Shown here piece after piece: positions 33,924 through 42,697 of a DNA stretch of 64,000 bases (positions are counted from its first letter, which is position 1; each line of letters opens with the position of its first letter). The DNA is from Leptofilum sp965223285 (GTDB lineage: Bacteria > Chloroflexota > Anaerolineae > Promineifilales > Promineifilaceae): the NCBI RefSeq assembly GCF_965223285.1, contig NZ_OZ244997.1, positions 6,138,001-6,202,000 of the forward strand, in the 5' to 3' direction. The position numbers and the translations under genes are program-made. A model generated the notes under the pieces. The model worked only from the letters and a program-made list of their open reading frames with translations. It had not been told where the DNA came from and did no database searches.

Positions 33924-34778
33924 ATGAGTCGAAAAAAAGTTACCATTCTGGATATTCAGAAACGCAAAAAAAATAATATTCCCATCACCATGCTCACGGC
34001 TTACGACTATACGGCCGCTCTCCAAGTCGATCAGGCAGATATCGACATCATTTTGGTCGGGGATTCACTGGGGATGGTGATGTTGGGCTACCCAGGCACC
34101 ACCCAGGTAACGATGGCTGAGATGCTGCACCATTGCCAAGCCGTAGCGCGAGGCACATCAGCCGCATTTTTGGTGGGCGACATGCCGTTCATGAGCTACC
34201 AGGCAGACGTGGCCGAAGCGGTGCGCAATGCGGGCCGCTTCCTAAAAGAGGCGGATATGGACTGCGTGAAGGTAGAGGGGGGCCAAGAAATTGCAAACAC
34301 GGTGCAGGCCATCGTGAAGGCGGGCATTCCCGTGATGGGCCACATTGGCCTGACGCCGCAAACCGTTTCCCAACTTGGTGGTTATCGTATTCAGGGGAAG
34401 ACAGCCGCTTCTGCTCAGTCACTTCTAGAAGACGCACTAGCTTTGCAAGAAGCAGGCTGCTTCTCAATCGTGTTGGAGGCAGTTCCAGCACCAGTAGCCA
34501 CCGTTATCTCTGAGCGACTGACTATTCCCACCATCGGCATTGGCGCAGGCGCAGGCTGCGACGGCCAAGTGCTGGTTTACCACGACATGCTGGGGCTATA
34601 CGACAATCTGAAACCACGCTTTGTAAAAGAGTACGGCAAAATTGGGGAAGCTGTTATTACGGCCGTACAAACCTACACCGAAGAAGTTCGCAGCCGCCAT
34701 TTTCCGGCAGAAGAACATACCTACCCGATGAAAGAAGCGGAAGAAGCCGCCTTTTTAGCAGCGGTGGCCGGGCGATAA
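33924..34778 (+). CDS. panB: 3-methyl-2-oxobutanoate hydroxymethyltransferase
   Basis: A 284-residue TIM-barrel enzyme. It transfers a hydroxymethyl group from 5,10-methylenetetrahydrofolate to alpha-ketoisovalerate, giving ketopantoate, the first step of pantothenate synthesis. Signatures are MLTAYDYTAALQVD near the start, VGDSLGMVMLGYPGT with metal ligands, GGQEIANT, GHIGLTPQTVSQLGG, and the catalytic glutamate in IVLEAVPAPVA. Length and motifs are normal. It is first in a panB-panE-panC cluster; the panE start follows its stop by one base. Confidence 0.96.
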   Translation: MSRKKVTILDIQKRKKNNIPITMLTAYDYTAALQVDQADIDIILVGDSLGMVMLGYPGTTQVTMAEMLHHCQAVARGTSAAFLVGDMPFMSYQADVAEAVRNAGRFLKEADMDCVKVEGGQEIANTVQAIVKAGIPVMGHIGLTPQTVSQLGGYRIQGKTAASAQSLLEDALALQEAGCFSIVLEAVPAPVATVISERLTIPTIGIGAGAGCDGQVLVYHDMLGLYDNLKPRFVKEYGKIGEAVITAVQTYTEEVRSRHFPAEEHTYPMKEAEEAAFLAAVAGR

Positions 34779-34779
34779 G

Positions 34780-35766
34780 ATGCGCGTTGCCATCATTGGC
34801 ATTGGGGCCATGGGCTGCCTATTTGGGGCAAAGCTGAGTCAGGTAGCAGAGGTAACGCTGGTAGGAAATTGGCCTGCCCAGCTAACGGCGTTGCGTGAAC
34901 ACGGTTTGCAGTTCATTGTACCAGACGGCCGTTCCCAAACCATCCAGCTCCAAATAACGAACGATCCGCAAACGGCCGCACCTGCCGATCTGGCTTTAAT
35001 TTTGGTGAAAAGTTACCAAACGCAGCAAGCTGCCGAGGTGGCAAAACAGATCATTTCGCCAAACGGCGTGGCCCTAACGCTGCAAAATGGATTGGGAAAT
35101 CTGGAACAGCTAACGGCCGTCCTGGGTCACCGTCATGCCAATCTGGGCATCACCTCCGAGGGGGCAGCTCTGCTGGAGCCAGGCTTAGTGCGCCATGCAG
35201 GCAGCGGGCACACGTACATTGCTAATTCTGAAGAAACGGCCGTTCCCCCGCAAAAAATCGTCAATCTGTTTCAAGCCGCCGGATTCCAAACGAGCCTGGC
35301 CACCAACGCCGAGGGGTTGGTCTGGGGTAAGCTGGCCATCAATGCAGGAATCAATCCGTTAACGGCCGTTTTGCAAGTGCCAAATGGGTTTCTGGCCGAA
35401 AACGCCGCTGCGCGCGCGTTGATGATACTAGCTGCCCAGGAAGTCGCCGCCGTCGCTGCCGCACAAAACATTGAATTGCCCTTTGCCGATGCGGGGGCGC
35501 AAACGTTGGCGGTGGCGCAAGCGACGGCCGCCAATCACTCATCCATGCGGCAAGATGTGGCCAACGGCCGTCCGACCGAAATTGAGGCCATTTGTGGCGC
35601 AGTGGTGGCAGCGGGTCGCCGCCTGGGTGTGCCTACGCCAGTGAATTTGGTTTTGCAAACGGCCGTTCGCCAGGCCGAACAGGGCCTCTGGCCAGATGCC
35701 ATCACTCCAGATGAAACCGTGCAACTGCTGCAAAGAAAAATCGCAAATTTCGCAGGCTTGTGGTGA
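34780..35766 (+). CDS. panE: 2-dehydropantoate 2-reductase
   Basis: A 328-residue NADPH-dependent enzyme that reduces ketopantoate to pantoate. The N-terminal Rossmann motif is IIGIGAMGCLFGAKL. Asn and Lys active-site residues lie in LQNGLGNLEQL and VWGKLAINAGINPLTAVL. The C-terminal helical domain ends with VVAAGRRLGVPTPVN. It starts one base after panB, so it is coupled. This gene carries an unusually high number of ACGGCCGT copies (six exact plus variants), each placed in frame as NGR or TAV triplets. Confidence 0.95.
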   Translation: MRVAIIGIGAMGCLFGAKLSQVAEVTLVGNWPAQLTALREHGLQFIVPDGRSQTIQLQITNDPQTAAPADLALILVKSYQTQQAAEVAKQIISPNGVALTLQNGLGNLEQLTAVLGHRHANLGITSEGAALLEPGLVRHAGSGHTYIANSEETAVPPQKIVNLFQAAGFQTSLATNAEGLVWGKLAINAGINPLTAVLQVPNGFLAENAAARALMILAAQEVAAVAAAQNIELPFADAGAQTLAVAQATAANHSSMRQDVANGRPTEIEAICGAVVAAGRRLGVPTPVNLVLQTAVRQAEQGLWPDAITPDETVQLLQRKIANFAGLW

Positions 35767-35866
35767 GCAAAGCCGAACCATTAACTAGATATTTTCTTCA
35801 TCTGTGTATCTCTGTGTGTCCTCTGCGTTGCCCTGTGTTCCAAAAAATTCCACAAAGGAAATCATC

Positions 35867-36739
35867 ATGATTGTAACAAGTCAAATTGACGAACTACGAA
35901 AGCACCGCTGGGCAGACCCCAGCCTGACGTGGGGCTTTGTGCCAACGATGGGCTATCTGCACGCAGGGCATTTGTCGTTAGTGCAGCTTTCTTTAGTAGG
36001 GAATGATAAGACGGCCGTTTCTATCTACGTCAACCCGACCCAATTTGCCCCCACCGAGGATTTGAGCAGCTACCCACGCAACCTGGCAGGCGATCTGGCT
36101 CTGCTGGAAGCAGCCGGGGTTGATTTGGTGTTCACGCCCAGCGACACCATCATGTATCCACCTGGCTTCCAAACGACGGTGAACCTGAGCAACGTGACGC
36201 AACCGCTGGAAGGTAGATCCCGCCCCACCCATTTTGCTGGCGTGGCGACGGTGGTGGCCAAGCTGTTCAACATTGTGCAGCCCACCCGCGCTTATTTTGG
36301 CCAAAAAGATGCCCAGCAAACAGTTGTGCTGCGCCAGTTGGTGCGCGATCTTAACTTTAATGTGGCAATGATCATCGGCCCGACAAGCCGGGAGCCGGAT
36401 AGCTTGGCGATGAGTTCCCGCAATGCGCGATTGTCTAAAGCGGATCGCTTGGCTGCCCCAATACTGTATCAGGCACTGAGCGCGGCTAAGAACGCGTACG
36501 CTTCGGGGGAACGGTCTGGAGTGGCTTTGCGAGGGCTGATGTGGGAAATGATTACGGCCGTTCCCCAAGCCAAAATTGATTACGTGAGCGCGGCCGATCC
36601 GAAAACACTGGAAGAGTTGGAGATTGTTGAAGATGGGGTGTTGTTGTCAACGGCCGTTTTCTTTGGCAAAACTCGGCTCATCGACAACATTTTAATTGAA
36701 GCCACAGAGAACACAGAGGAAAAAGAGGGAAATTTCTAA
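35867..36739 (+). CDS. panC: Pantoate--beta-alanine ligase
   Basis: A 290-residue synthetase from the ATG at 35867, with AAAGGA upstream. It forms pantothenate from pantoate, beta-alanine and ATP. The HIGH-like motif is PTMGYLHAGHLSLV and the pantoate-binding region is NPTQFAPTEDLSSYPR. FGQKDAQQTVVLRQ and SSRNARLSKADR are further family motifs. The final dozen residues (ATENTEEKEGNF) are encoded by the left arm of a CACAGAG intergenic repeat and are not part of the family. It completes the panB-panE-panC cluster, separated from panE by about 100 bases holding related repeat words. Confidence 0.95.
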   Translation: MIVTSQIDELRKHRWADPSLTWGFVPTMGYLHAGHLSLVQLSLVGNDKTAVSIYVNPTQFAPTEDLSSYPRNLAGDLALLEAAGVDLVFTPSDTIMYPPGFQTTVNLSNVTQPLEGRSRPTHFAGVATVVAKLFNIVQPTRAYFGQKDAQQTVVLRQLVRDLNFNVAMIIGPTSREPDSLAMSSRNARLSKADRLAAPILYQALSAAKNAYASGERSGVALRGLMWEMITAVPQAKIDYVSAADPKTLEELEIVEDGVLLSTAVFFGKTRLIDNILIEATENTEEKEGNF

Positions 36740-36760
36740 ACCCTCTGTGTCCTCTGTGGC
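36701..36760. repeat. CACAGAG-family imperfect inverted repeat
   Basis: GCCACAGAGAACACAGAGG pairs with CCTCTGTGTCCTCTGTGGC. The left arm encodes the PanC tail. It separates the convergent panC and gpmI genes and can act as a hairpin for both. Confidence 0.88.
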
Positions 36761-36766
36761 CAAAAA

Positions 36767-38296
36767 TCAGTCAACCAGGCTTCGGCCCGTCATGTCGCTG
36801 GGCTGGTCAACACCCATCAAATCGAGAACCGTCGGAGCGACATCGGCCAGGATGCCACGGGGGCACAACCAGATTGGATCATTACAAATCACAAAGAAGG
36901 AGATGGGCTGGATGGTGTGGTAGGTGTGCGGCTCGCCTGTTTTCTCGTTAACCATGATTTCGCAATTGCCATGATCAGCGGTAACAAGTGCCGCCCCGCC
37001 TTTTTGCAGGATGGCATCCACCAGACGACCTGCACATTCGTCCACTGCTTCTACGGCACGAACGGCCGCTTCCAAAACGCCCGTATGCCCCACCATATCT
37101 GGATTTGCATAATTCACCAAAATGAAATCATCGTCATGGTTTTGAATGCGCTGGATCACGGCCTCCGTCAGTTCGTAGGCACTCATTTCTGGCTGCAGAT
37201 CGTAGGTAGCTACTTTGGGCGAGGGCTGCAAATGACGCTCTTCGCCTGGGAATGGGGTCTCGTCACCACCGTTGAAAAAGTAGGTAACATGGGCATATTT
37301 TTCAGTTTCGGCCGCGTGGAACTGCTTGAGACCAGCCTTGCTCACCACTTCGGCCAGCACGTTGGTTAGCTCTACGTCCGGGAAAATTACGTCGGCGGTA
37401 AATCGCTCTTCGTAGTTGGTCATCGTCACCAGATGCAAATTTGGGATGAAGTCGCGCTCAAACCCATCAAAATCCTCAAAAGAGAAGATTTCTACCGGCT
37501 GACGCATCCGGTCGGCGCGGAAGTTGTAGAAGATGAGGCAGTCGCCGGGCTGTATGGTCACATCTCGATCACCCACTTCGATGGCAACAGGTAGAATGAA
37601 CTCGTCTGTCACCTCATTGCTATACGAATTTTTCAGGGCTGCGGAGGCGGAAACGGCCGTTGCCCCATCTTTCCCCTCATGAGCTGCTATCACCCGGTAG
37701 CCCATCGCCGTGCGCTCCCACCGTTTGTCGCGATCCATGGTGTAGTAACGGCCGCACACGGAGGCAATGACGCCGGGATGATCTGCTAGGTACGCTTCCA
37801 GCTTTTCGACAAAGCCCAGGCCGCTTTGGGGTGGCGTATCGCGGCCATCGGTGATGACATGGACAATCGGCTCAATGTCGGCCTCTTCAGCCAGACGCAG
37901 CAGTGCATACAGGTGATCCTGGTGGCTGTGGACGCCACCGTTGCCCATCAGGCCAATCAGATGCAGCTTGCTGCCTTTCTTTTTGACCTGCGCCACAGCG
38001 TTCCGTAACGCTTCTTGCTGGGCAAAACGGCCTTCTTGAATGGCAAGGTTGATGCGGGTTAAATCCTGGTACACAATGCGGCCTGCGCCTAAATTGAGAT
38101 GGCCCACTTCCGAGTTTCCCATCTGGCCATCGGGCAAGCCCACAGCCTGACCAGAGGCATCCAAAATGGCACGTTCGCGTGTTTTAAGCCAATTATGGAA
38201 GTTGGGCGTGTTGGCCTGCACCACGGCATTGCCATGCGCCATTTCACGAATCCCCCACCCGTCCAAAATGATGAGGGCGACTGGTTTGTAGCTCAT
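36767..38296 (-). CDS. gpmI: 2,3-bisphosphoglycerate-independent phosphoglycerate mutase
   Basis: A 509-residue enzyme from the ATG at 38296, which has AAGGAG before it; the frame further upstream comes from repeat sequence. It interconverts 3- and 2-phosphoglycerate in glycolysis. The metal site begins LIILDGWGIRE, and the phosphoserine nucleophile lies in MGNSEVGHLNLGAGR. Other alkaline phosphatase-superfamily ligands are in HVITDGRDTPPQSG, NYANPDMVGHTG and VTADHGNCEIM. Length and motifs are normal for the manganese-dependent form. Single gene, convergent with panC. Confidence 0.96.
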   Translation of the reverse strand: MSYKPVALIILDGWGIREMAHGNAVVQANTPNFHNWLKTRERAILDASGQAVGLPDGQMGNSEVGHLNLGAGRIVYQDLTRINLAIQEGRFAQQEALRNAVAQVKKKGSKLHLIGLMGNGGVHSHQDHLYALLRLAEEADIEPIVHVITDGRDTPPQSGLGFVEKLEAYLADHPGVIASVCGRYYTMDRDKRWERTAMGYRVIAAHEGKDGATAVSASAALKNSYSNEVTDEFILPVAIEVGDRDVTIQPGDCLIFYNFRADRMRQPVEIFSFEDFDGFERDFIPNLHLVTMTNYEERFTADVIFPDVELTNVLAEVVSKAGLKQFHAAETEKYAHVTYFFNGGDETPFPGEERHLQPSPKVATYDLQPEMSAYELTEAVIQRIQNHDDDFILVNYANPDMVGHTGVLEAAVRAVEAVDECAGRLVDAILQKGGAALVTADHGNCEIMVNEKTGEPHTYHTIQPISFFVICNDPIWLCPRGILADVAPTVLDLMGVDQPSDMTGRSLVD

Positions 38297-38318
38297 TGAT
38301 GACTCCTTGGTATATTTT

Positions 38319-38337
38319 GCCACAGAGACCACAGAGG
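38319..38337. repeat. CACAGAG-family repeat, single arm
   Basis: GCCACAGAGACCACAGAGG lies just upstream of the gpmI start. Adjacent 38355-38385 holds the CGCAAATT/GCGAAATCTG words of the other repeat type. Confidence 0.7.
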
Positions 38338-38496
38338 GAAGAGAGAAATCCATGAACGCAAATTGCGCCATCTGCGAAATCTGTACATTATCATTCAAAT
38401 CTTAAGCGGTGGAAATGATGGTGAATGAAGTGTACTAAAGACCGAGCAGGTTTCCAAAAATCTATGAGGCCGGTCTGCAATGGCTGAAAGCAAAAA

Positions 38497-38523
38497 ACGA
38501 CAGGCAAATTACCTGTCGTTTTT
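38497..38523 (-). terminator. Terminator downstream of tRNA-Asn
   Basis: ACGACAGG (38497-38504) / CCTGTCGT (38512-38519) form an 8-bp stem with a 7-base loop. The A-run on the left of the plus strand becomes the T-run for minus-strand transcripts from the tRNA; a T-run also exists on the other side. Confidence 0.88.
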
Positions 38524-38528
38524 AGAGG

Positions 38529-38600
38529 CTCCTCAGGTTGGACTCGAACCAACAACCCTGCGGTTAACAGCCGCATGCTCTGCCATTGAGCTACTGAGGA
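38529..38600 (-). tRNA. tRNA-Asn (anticodon GTT)
   Basis: The minus strand folds as a cloverleaf. The acceptor stem is TCCTCAG (38600-38594) with CTGAGGA (38536-38530) and discriminator G at 38529. The D-arm is AGCTCAATGGCAGAGC. The anticodon loop CTGTTAA carries GTT, and the T-arm contains GGTTCGAGTCC. The 3' CCA is not encoded. A terminator follows on the minus strand. Confidence 0.97.
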
Positions 38601-38771
38601 ACGCAGCGTGCGGAATTATAGCAAAACAGGGGGTCGTGTCAAGCAAAAGTTACGGCCGTTAACCAACCAGATAGCAATTATCAAAACTATGATAAGCGTA
38701 AATTATTGCCAAACAGATGGCACTATTTTATACTGTTTTCACGCTGCAAGTTGCCAGCTTTGGAGGGTGCA

Positions 38772-39722
38772 ATGAACAAAATTGACGAAACAGAAACAAC
38801 CCATACGCCCATCTCATTGATGGCCGTCTTTGCCGATGCCTTCAAAATCGAGCCAAATAAACAGTCCTTTTTGCTGCGCGGCATCTACCAGGATCGCAAA
38901 CGCAACAGCTACAGGGGCTATTACTTTGATCGCTTAAAAGATGAACGCGGCGGGCAAATTATCACGCTGAAGCTACCAGAAAAGTTAAAGCAGCAGGTTG
39001 CGGATGGCGGTTTTTACTGTTTTCAGGGGCAGCTCCAGAAAGATGTCCGTTGGGATGGGGTGATTGAGCCAGTTTTTCTGGTCACAAGGCTTGTACAGCA
39101 AATTGCCGACGACGACGTAGGCAGGGCAGACATCCGCGCCACGCTGCGGCAGGCCAAAGTCGGGCAGGGGTATGGCGATTTGGAAGCAAAATTGCGGGCA
39201 ATCTTGGCTGAGGGGCAACGGCCGCATATTGCGCTCATCAGCGGCAAAACGAGCATTGTGCTACTGGACTTGTTTGCAGCATTAAAGCAAGCCCGAAACA
39301 GCTATCAATTCAGCGAGCAGCGCATCAATCTGTTGGACAAAGAAGCCATCATCCACGCCCTGTTGGCAGCCGATGAGAAATTTGATCTGATTGCGATTAT
39401 TCGGGGCGGCGGGCCAGGGCTGCAAATATTTGATGATGTGGAAATTGCAGAGGCCGCCCTTCAGCTAAAGTCAGATTTGGCGACGGCCGTTGGCCATGCC
39501 CAAGACGAGACGCTGCTGGAACAGATTGCCGACCAGCGGTTCACAACCCCGACAGCGTTTGGTACTTTTTTGCGAGAAACGGGCGTTGCCAGCCAGGAGC
39601 CAGCCAACGCCAAAACAACCAAACCCACCCAGGCTACCCCTGCAAATCGTCTCGTTATTTGGATACTCTTGGCGGCAATGTTGTTAACATTGGGTGTTTT
39701 ACTAGGTATGGCACTCAGTTGA
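38772..39722 (+). CDS. Exonuclease VII large subunit-like protein with C-terminal membrane anchor
   Basis: A 316-residue protein from the ATG at 38772, with GGAGG eleven bases upstream. Residues about 145-260 resemble the XseA catalytic domain. The parallels are HIALISGKTSIVLLDLF, then LIAIIRGGGPGLQIFDD (XseA: RGGGS), then ATAVGHAQDETLLEQIADQRFTTPTAFG (XseA: AVGHE-D...ADxRxxTP). The N-terminal half may hold the OB-fold. A hydrophobic helix (about 293-313) ends the protein, and the long coiled coil that binds XseB is missing. No xseB is nearby. A membrane-attached nuclease of unknown role is the best reading. Confidence 0.75.
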   Translation: MNKIDETETTHTPISLMAVFADAFKIEPNKQSFLLRGIYQDRKRNSYRGYYFDRLKDERGGQIITLKLPEKLKQQVADGGFYCFQGQLQKDVRWDGVIEPVFLVTRLVQQIADDDVGRADIRATLRQAKVGQGYGDLEAKLRAILAEGQRPHIALISGKTSIVLLDLFAALKQARNSYQFSEQRINLLDKEAIIHALLAADEKFDLIAIIRGGGPGLQIFDDVEIAEAALQLKSDLATAVGHAQDETLLEQIADQRFTTPTAFGTFLRETGVASQEPANAKTTKPTQATPANRLVIWILLAAMLLTLGVLLGMALS

Positions 39723-39728
39723 GACTCA

Positions 39729-40193
39729 ATGAATCTACAAGTATTTGACGAAAATATCTTTTTTGAATCTGACCACTTGTTAAGCAAGTGGGGCTTCGCC
39801 GACGGCACGCTGCTAGACAATTTGCTGCGCCAAAATGGATACGGCCACATGGCTGAAAGCAATGATGAATGGTATGAATTTTCGCGGCGCGTTTTGTGCG
39901 AAGTGGTGGAGATGTTCGTCTGTACAAAAATTCACAACGGTATCAAGCCGTACCGTATGGCTACCAGCCACAATCCCATTCGGGTGTATGAAGTGGACGG
40001 CCGTCACGTCACCGATTATGCAGATCCACCCATCCTCCAACCATTAACAGTTTCTGTACCGAAAGAAGTGATTTTGGAAACGGCCGTTCATCTCTATGCC
40101 GCTCGTTTTACGCCCTCAGGGGAGATTGTTTCCCACATGGTCAGGTCTGAGTGGGCAACGGCCGTTGCTACCCAACACGGCTGGGATGAATAA
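39729..40193 (+). CDS. Hypothetical protein, 154 residues
   Basis: I recognise no family. It appears soluble and globular, with no signal peptide or membrane helix. It contains ESDHLLSKWGFADGTLLDNLL, HNPIRVYEVDGRHVTDYADPP and a C-terminal region with TAVHLYAARFTPSGEIVSH. It begins 6 bases after the Exo VII-like gene's stop, so the two are probably cotranscribed and perhaps functionally linked. It includes three ACGGCCGT copies, like native genes around it. Confidence 0.75.
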   Translation: MNLQVFDENIFFESDHLLSKWGFADGTLLDNLLRQNGYGHMAESNDEWYEFSRRVLCEVVEMFVCTKIHNGIKPYRMATSHNPIRVYEVDGRHVTDYADPPILQPLTVSVPKEVILETAVHLYAARFTPSGEIVSHMVRSEWATAVATQHGWDE

Positions 40194-40273
40194 GAATTTG
40201 ACATCTGCCAAGCTAGTAAGGAAAATTCTTGGCATTCGCGTAATAGCTACACTTAAAAGTACGAGAAGAAAAA

Positions 40274-40480
40274 ATGAAACATTCAAATCCTTCACCGTCC
40301 ACCAAAACCACTGAGATGCAAAAAGCAAGCTATGAGAAGTTACTTGATAGCTTGGGTAATGCCTCTTTGGAAACAACAAGAGTATTTCTAGCAGACCGTG
40401 AAACGGCCGTACCCGAAGAAGGCATAACGGAAGACATCATTGCTCGACTAGAAAAACGGATTGCAGATAGCGGCTCGTAA
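40274..40480 (+). CDS. Small hypothetical protein, 68 residues
   Basis: A short, charged, mostly helical protein (MKHSNPSPSTKTTEMQKAS start, ending IIARLEKRIADSGS). No family recognised. It could be an antitoxin-like or regulatory peptide because it precedes a DUF433/DUF5615 pair, but it is separated from them by about 80 bases. It includes one palindrome copy. The ribosome site is weak (GAAGAAAA). Confidence 0.5.
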   Translation: MKHSNPSPSTKTTEMQKASYEKLLDSLGNASLETTRVFLADRETAVPEEGITEDIIARLEKRIADSGS

Positions 40481-40561
40481 CGGCCGGAATACGTGACTAA
40501 AAATTTTGCCGACCTATGCTACAATGGCTGCATTCATTCAGATGGCGATGGAGCATGTGAT

Positions 40562-40801
40562 ATGGAAACACAATTTTTATTAGAACGCATTACCCTCAAC
40601 CCAGACATTTGCCATGGAAAGCCATGTATTCGCAATTTGCGCTATCCAGTTGAATTTATTTTGGAATTGCTAAGCACTGGGATGAGCAGCGAGGAGATAT
40701 TGGCTGATTATGAAGACCTGGAATATGAAGATATTCTGGCCTCACTTGCTTTTGCCACGCGGTTGAGTCAGGTAAAACGACTAGAAACCGTACTGGCATG
40801 A
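40562..40801 (+). CDS. DUF433-family antitoxin
   Basis: A 79-residue protein from the ATG at 40562. It has the DUF433 core ITLNPDICHGKPCIRNLRYPV and the following helix-turn-helix-like LLSTGMSSEEILADYEDLEYEDI. DUF433 proteins are small DNA-binding antitoxins that precede PIN-like toxins. The last 4 bases overlap the start of the DUF5615 gene, the usual arrangement of a type II toxin-antitoxin pair. The earlier in-frame start at 40493 lacks support. Confidence 0.9.
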   Translation: METQFLLERITLNPDICHGKPCIRNLRYPVEFILELLSTGMSSEEILADYEDLEYEDILASLAFATRLSQVKRLETVLA

Positions 40802-41151
40802 AGTTCCTCGTAGATGCACAGTTGCCTAAAAGATTGGCTTCTCAATTAAACTCAGCAGGGCATGATGCAATCCATACGCTTGACCTGCCAATGAAAAATC
40901 GTACGCCAGATGCAACTATCAACCAGATATCTTTGGCTGAACAGCGTGCCGTTGTAACCAAAGATGCTGACTTTCGTGACTCTCATTTGATCAAGAACAA
41001 ACCCTACAAATTATTGCTGGTCTCAACAGGTAATATCAGCAATAATGACCTACTCAGGATATTTACCCAAAACCTCGACCGCATTGTTGAAGCATTTGAG
41101 TCATCTTCATATATCGAGCTGGATCGACATCATCTGACAATTCACCAATAG
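40798..41151 (+). CDS. DUF5615 PIN-like toxin
   Basis: A 117-residue PIN-like nuclease-fold protein. It begins MKFLVDAQLPKRLASQL, with the first acidic residue of the active site, and continues GHDAIHTLDLP. A second acidic cluster is in AVVTKDADFRDSHL, matching DUF5615/Mut7-C-like toxins. The likely activity is RNA cleavage, restrained by the overlapping DUF433 protein. The toxin and antitoxin roles come from family knowledge; the exact target is unknown. Confidence 0.9.
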   Translation: MKFLVDAQLPKRLASQLNSAGHDAIHTLDLPMKNRTPDATINQISLAEQRAVVTKDADFRDSHLIKNKPYKLLLVSTGNISNNDLLRIFTQNLDRIVEAFESSSYIELDRHHLTIHQ

Positions 41152-41176
41152 AAGGTGCAGCTTTTAACAAGTAACC

Positions 41177-42562
41177 CTATTGCCATTCTTCGAATGAGCC
41201 AGATGCTAAATTTTGCAAAAAGTGAATGCTGGTTTCGATGCCTCGGTAGAAGTTGGGCAGGTAAAACCGCTCGTTGGGAGCGTGAATTTGGTCGCCAGGT
41301 AGGCCAAAGCCCATCAGCACCGTCTCCAAACCTAGCTCGCTTTGGAATTGGGAAACCACCGGAATCGAACCCCCTTCCCGCATGAAAAAGGGTTCTTCGC
41401 CAAACGCGGTGGCATACGCTTTAGCCGCTGCCTGCATCGCGGGGATGTTGAAGTCGGTGATGCTGGCGAGTGCGCCGTGTTCTAAGGTAACAGTTACCTT
41501 TACTGAGGGCGGGGCCAGTTTGGCAACATACGCCTTGAGCAAATGAAAAATTTCATCCGGCTCCTGATCTGGCACCAGGCGCATACTCAGTTTGGCATGA
41601 ACTTTGGATGGCAGCACCGTCTTTGCCCCCGGCCCGGTGTAGCCGCCGATGATGCCGTGCACGTCCAGCGTGGGGCGTGCGCCGAGCCGCTCCACCAGCG
41701 TGTAATCCGGGTCACCCCACGGTTCTGGCGCGCCGGTTTCGGCCAGCCAAGCCGCTTCATCCAGCGGAAATTGAGCCAAAATGTTGCGCTCCTGTTCGGT
41801 TAACGGCCGTACCGCATCATAAAAGCCCGGAATGAGAACACGGCCGTCTTCATCCTTCAGCTTGGCAATGATGTGACCCAGCACGTTGAGCGGGTTGTTG
41901 ATGCCCCCACCAAAGCTACCGGAATGTAAATCCCGCTTCGGCCCCACGATGTCAATATAGGCGTAGCACATGCCACGCAGGCCGTACACAATGGCAGGCT
42001 GCTGAGCGTTTACCATCGCCGTGTCGGATACCAAGGCTACATCTGCGGCCAGTTTTGCCTTGTTTTGCGGGATGAACGCTTCCAAACTTTCACCGCCGCT
42101 TTCTTCCTCCCCTTCCACAATGAACTTGACGTTGACAGGTAAACGGCCGTTGCTCTGCAAAATCGCTTCCACTGCTTTGACGTGAACGTACACCTGCCCC
42201 TTGTCATCTGATGCGCCCCGCGCATACAAAAAATCATCCCGCACCGTTGGCTCAAACGGTGGCGAGTCCCACAGCTCCAGCGGCTCGGCGGGCTGGACGT
42301 CGTAATGGCCGTAGATGAGCACTGTGGGCGCGTCGCCCGCGTGCAGCCAATCTGCATAGACCAGCGGATGCCGCTGTGTGGCAATGATCTCCACATTTTC
42401 CAGCCCGGCCTGCTTCATTTTGTCAGCTAGCCATTGGGCAGCAACGGCCGTATCTTCCGTCCGTTCTGGCTGGGTGCTAATGCTGGGGATGCGTAAAAAA
42501 TCAATCAATTCGGCCAAATAATCAGCCTGGTGTGCACGGGCGTAAGCAATTGGGTCGGGCAT
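41177..42562 (-). CDS. M20-family dipeptidase/aminoacylase
   Basis: A 461-residue zinc peptidase from the ATG at 42562, where GGAG lies six bases upstream; two earlier in-frame ATGs are alternatives. Metal-binding motifs are IYGHYDVQPAEP, ARGASDDKGQ and VEGEEESGGESL, and the last ligand is in the C-terminal MREGGSIPVV. The inserted dimerisation domain is present (about 190-340), as in carnosinase- and PepV-like dipeptidases of COG0624. It would release amino acids from short peptides in the cytoplasm. It is convergent with the DUF5615 gene and divergent from scpB. Confidence 0.93.
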   Translation of the reverse strand: MPDPIAYARAHQADYLAELIDFLRIPSISTQPERTEDTAVAAQWLADKMKQAGLENVEIIATQRHPLVYADWLHAGDAPTVLIYGHYDVQPAEPLELWDSPPFEPTVRDDFLYARGASDDKGQVYVHVKAVEAILQSNGRLPVNVKFIVEGEEESGGESLEAFIPQNKAKLAADVALVSDTAMVNAQQPAIVYGLRGMCYAYIDIVGPKRDLHSGSFGGGINNPLNVLGHIIAKLKDEDGRVLIPGFYDAVRPLTEQERNILAQFPLDEAAWLAETGAPEPWGDPDYTLVERLGARPTLDVHGIIGGYTGPGAKTVLPSKVHAKLSMRLVPDQEPDEIFHLLKAYVAKLAPPSVKVTVTLEHGALASITDFNIPAMQAAAKAYATAFGEEPFFMREGGSIPVVSQFQSELGLETVLMGFGLPGDQIHAPNERFYLPNFYRGIETSIHFLQNLASGSFEEWQ

Positions 42563-42697
42563 CTTCATCTCCATTTAATTGTGGCTGGCAACCGCCATTT
42601 TGCTGCTGATTACCAGTTTGCGTGTATAATCCACTCGTTTTGGGCTAAAGAGAAAACCCAAAACGAGATTATAAGCAACAAGGCAAAGTTAGCCACC

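Noticed and set aside
35993..36568. A 191-codon open frame on the minus strand
   Set aside because: Antisense to panC, whose motifs are clear.
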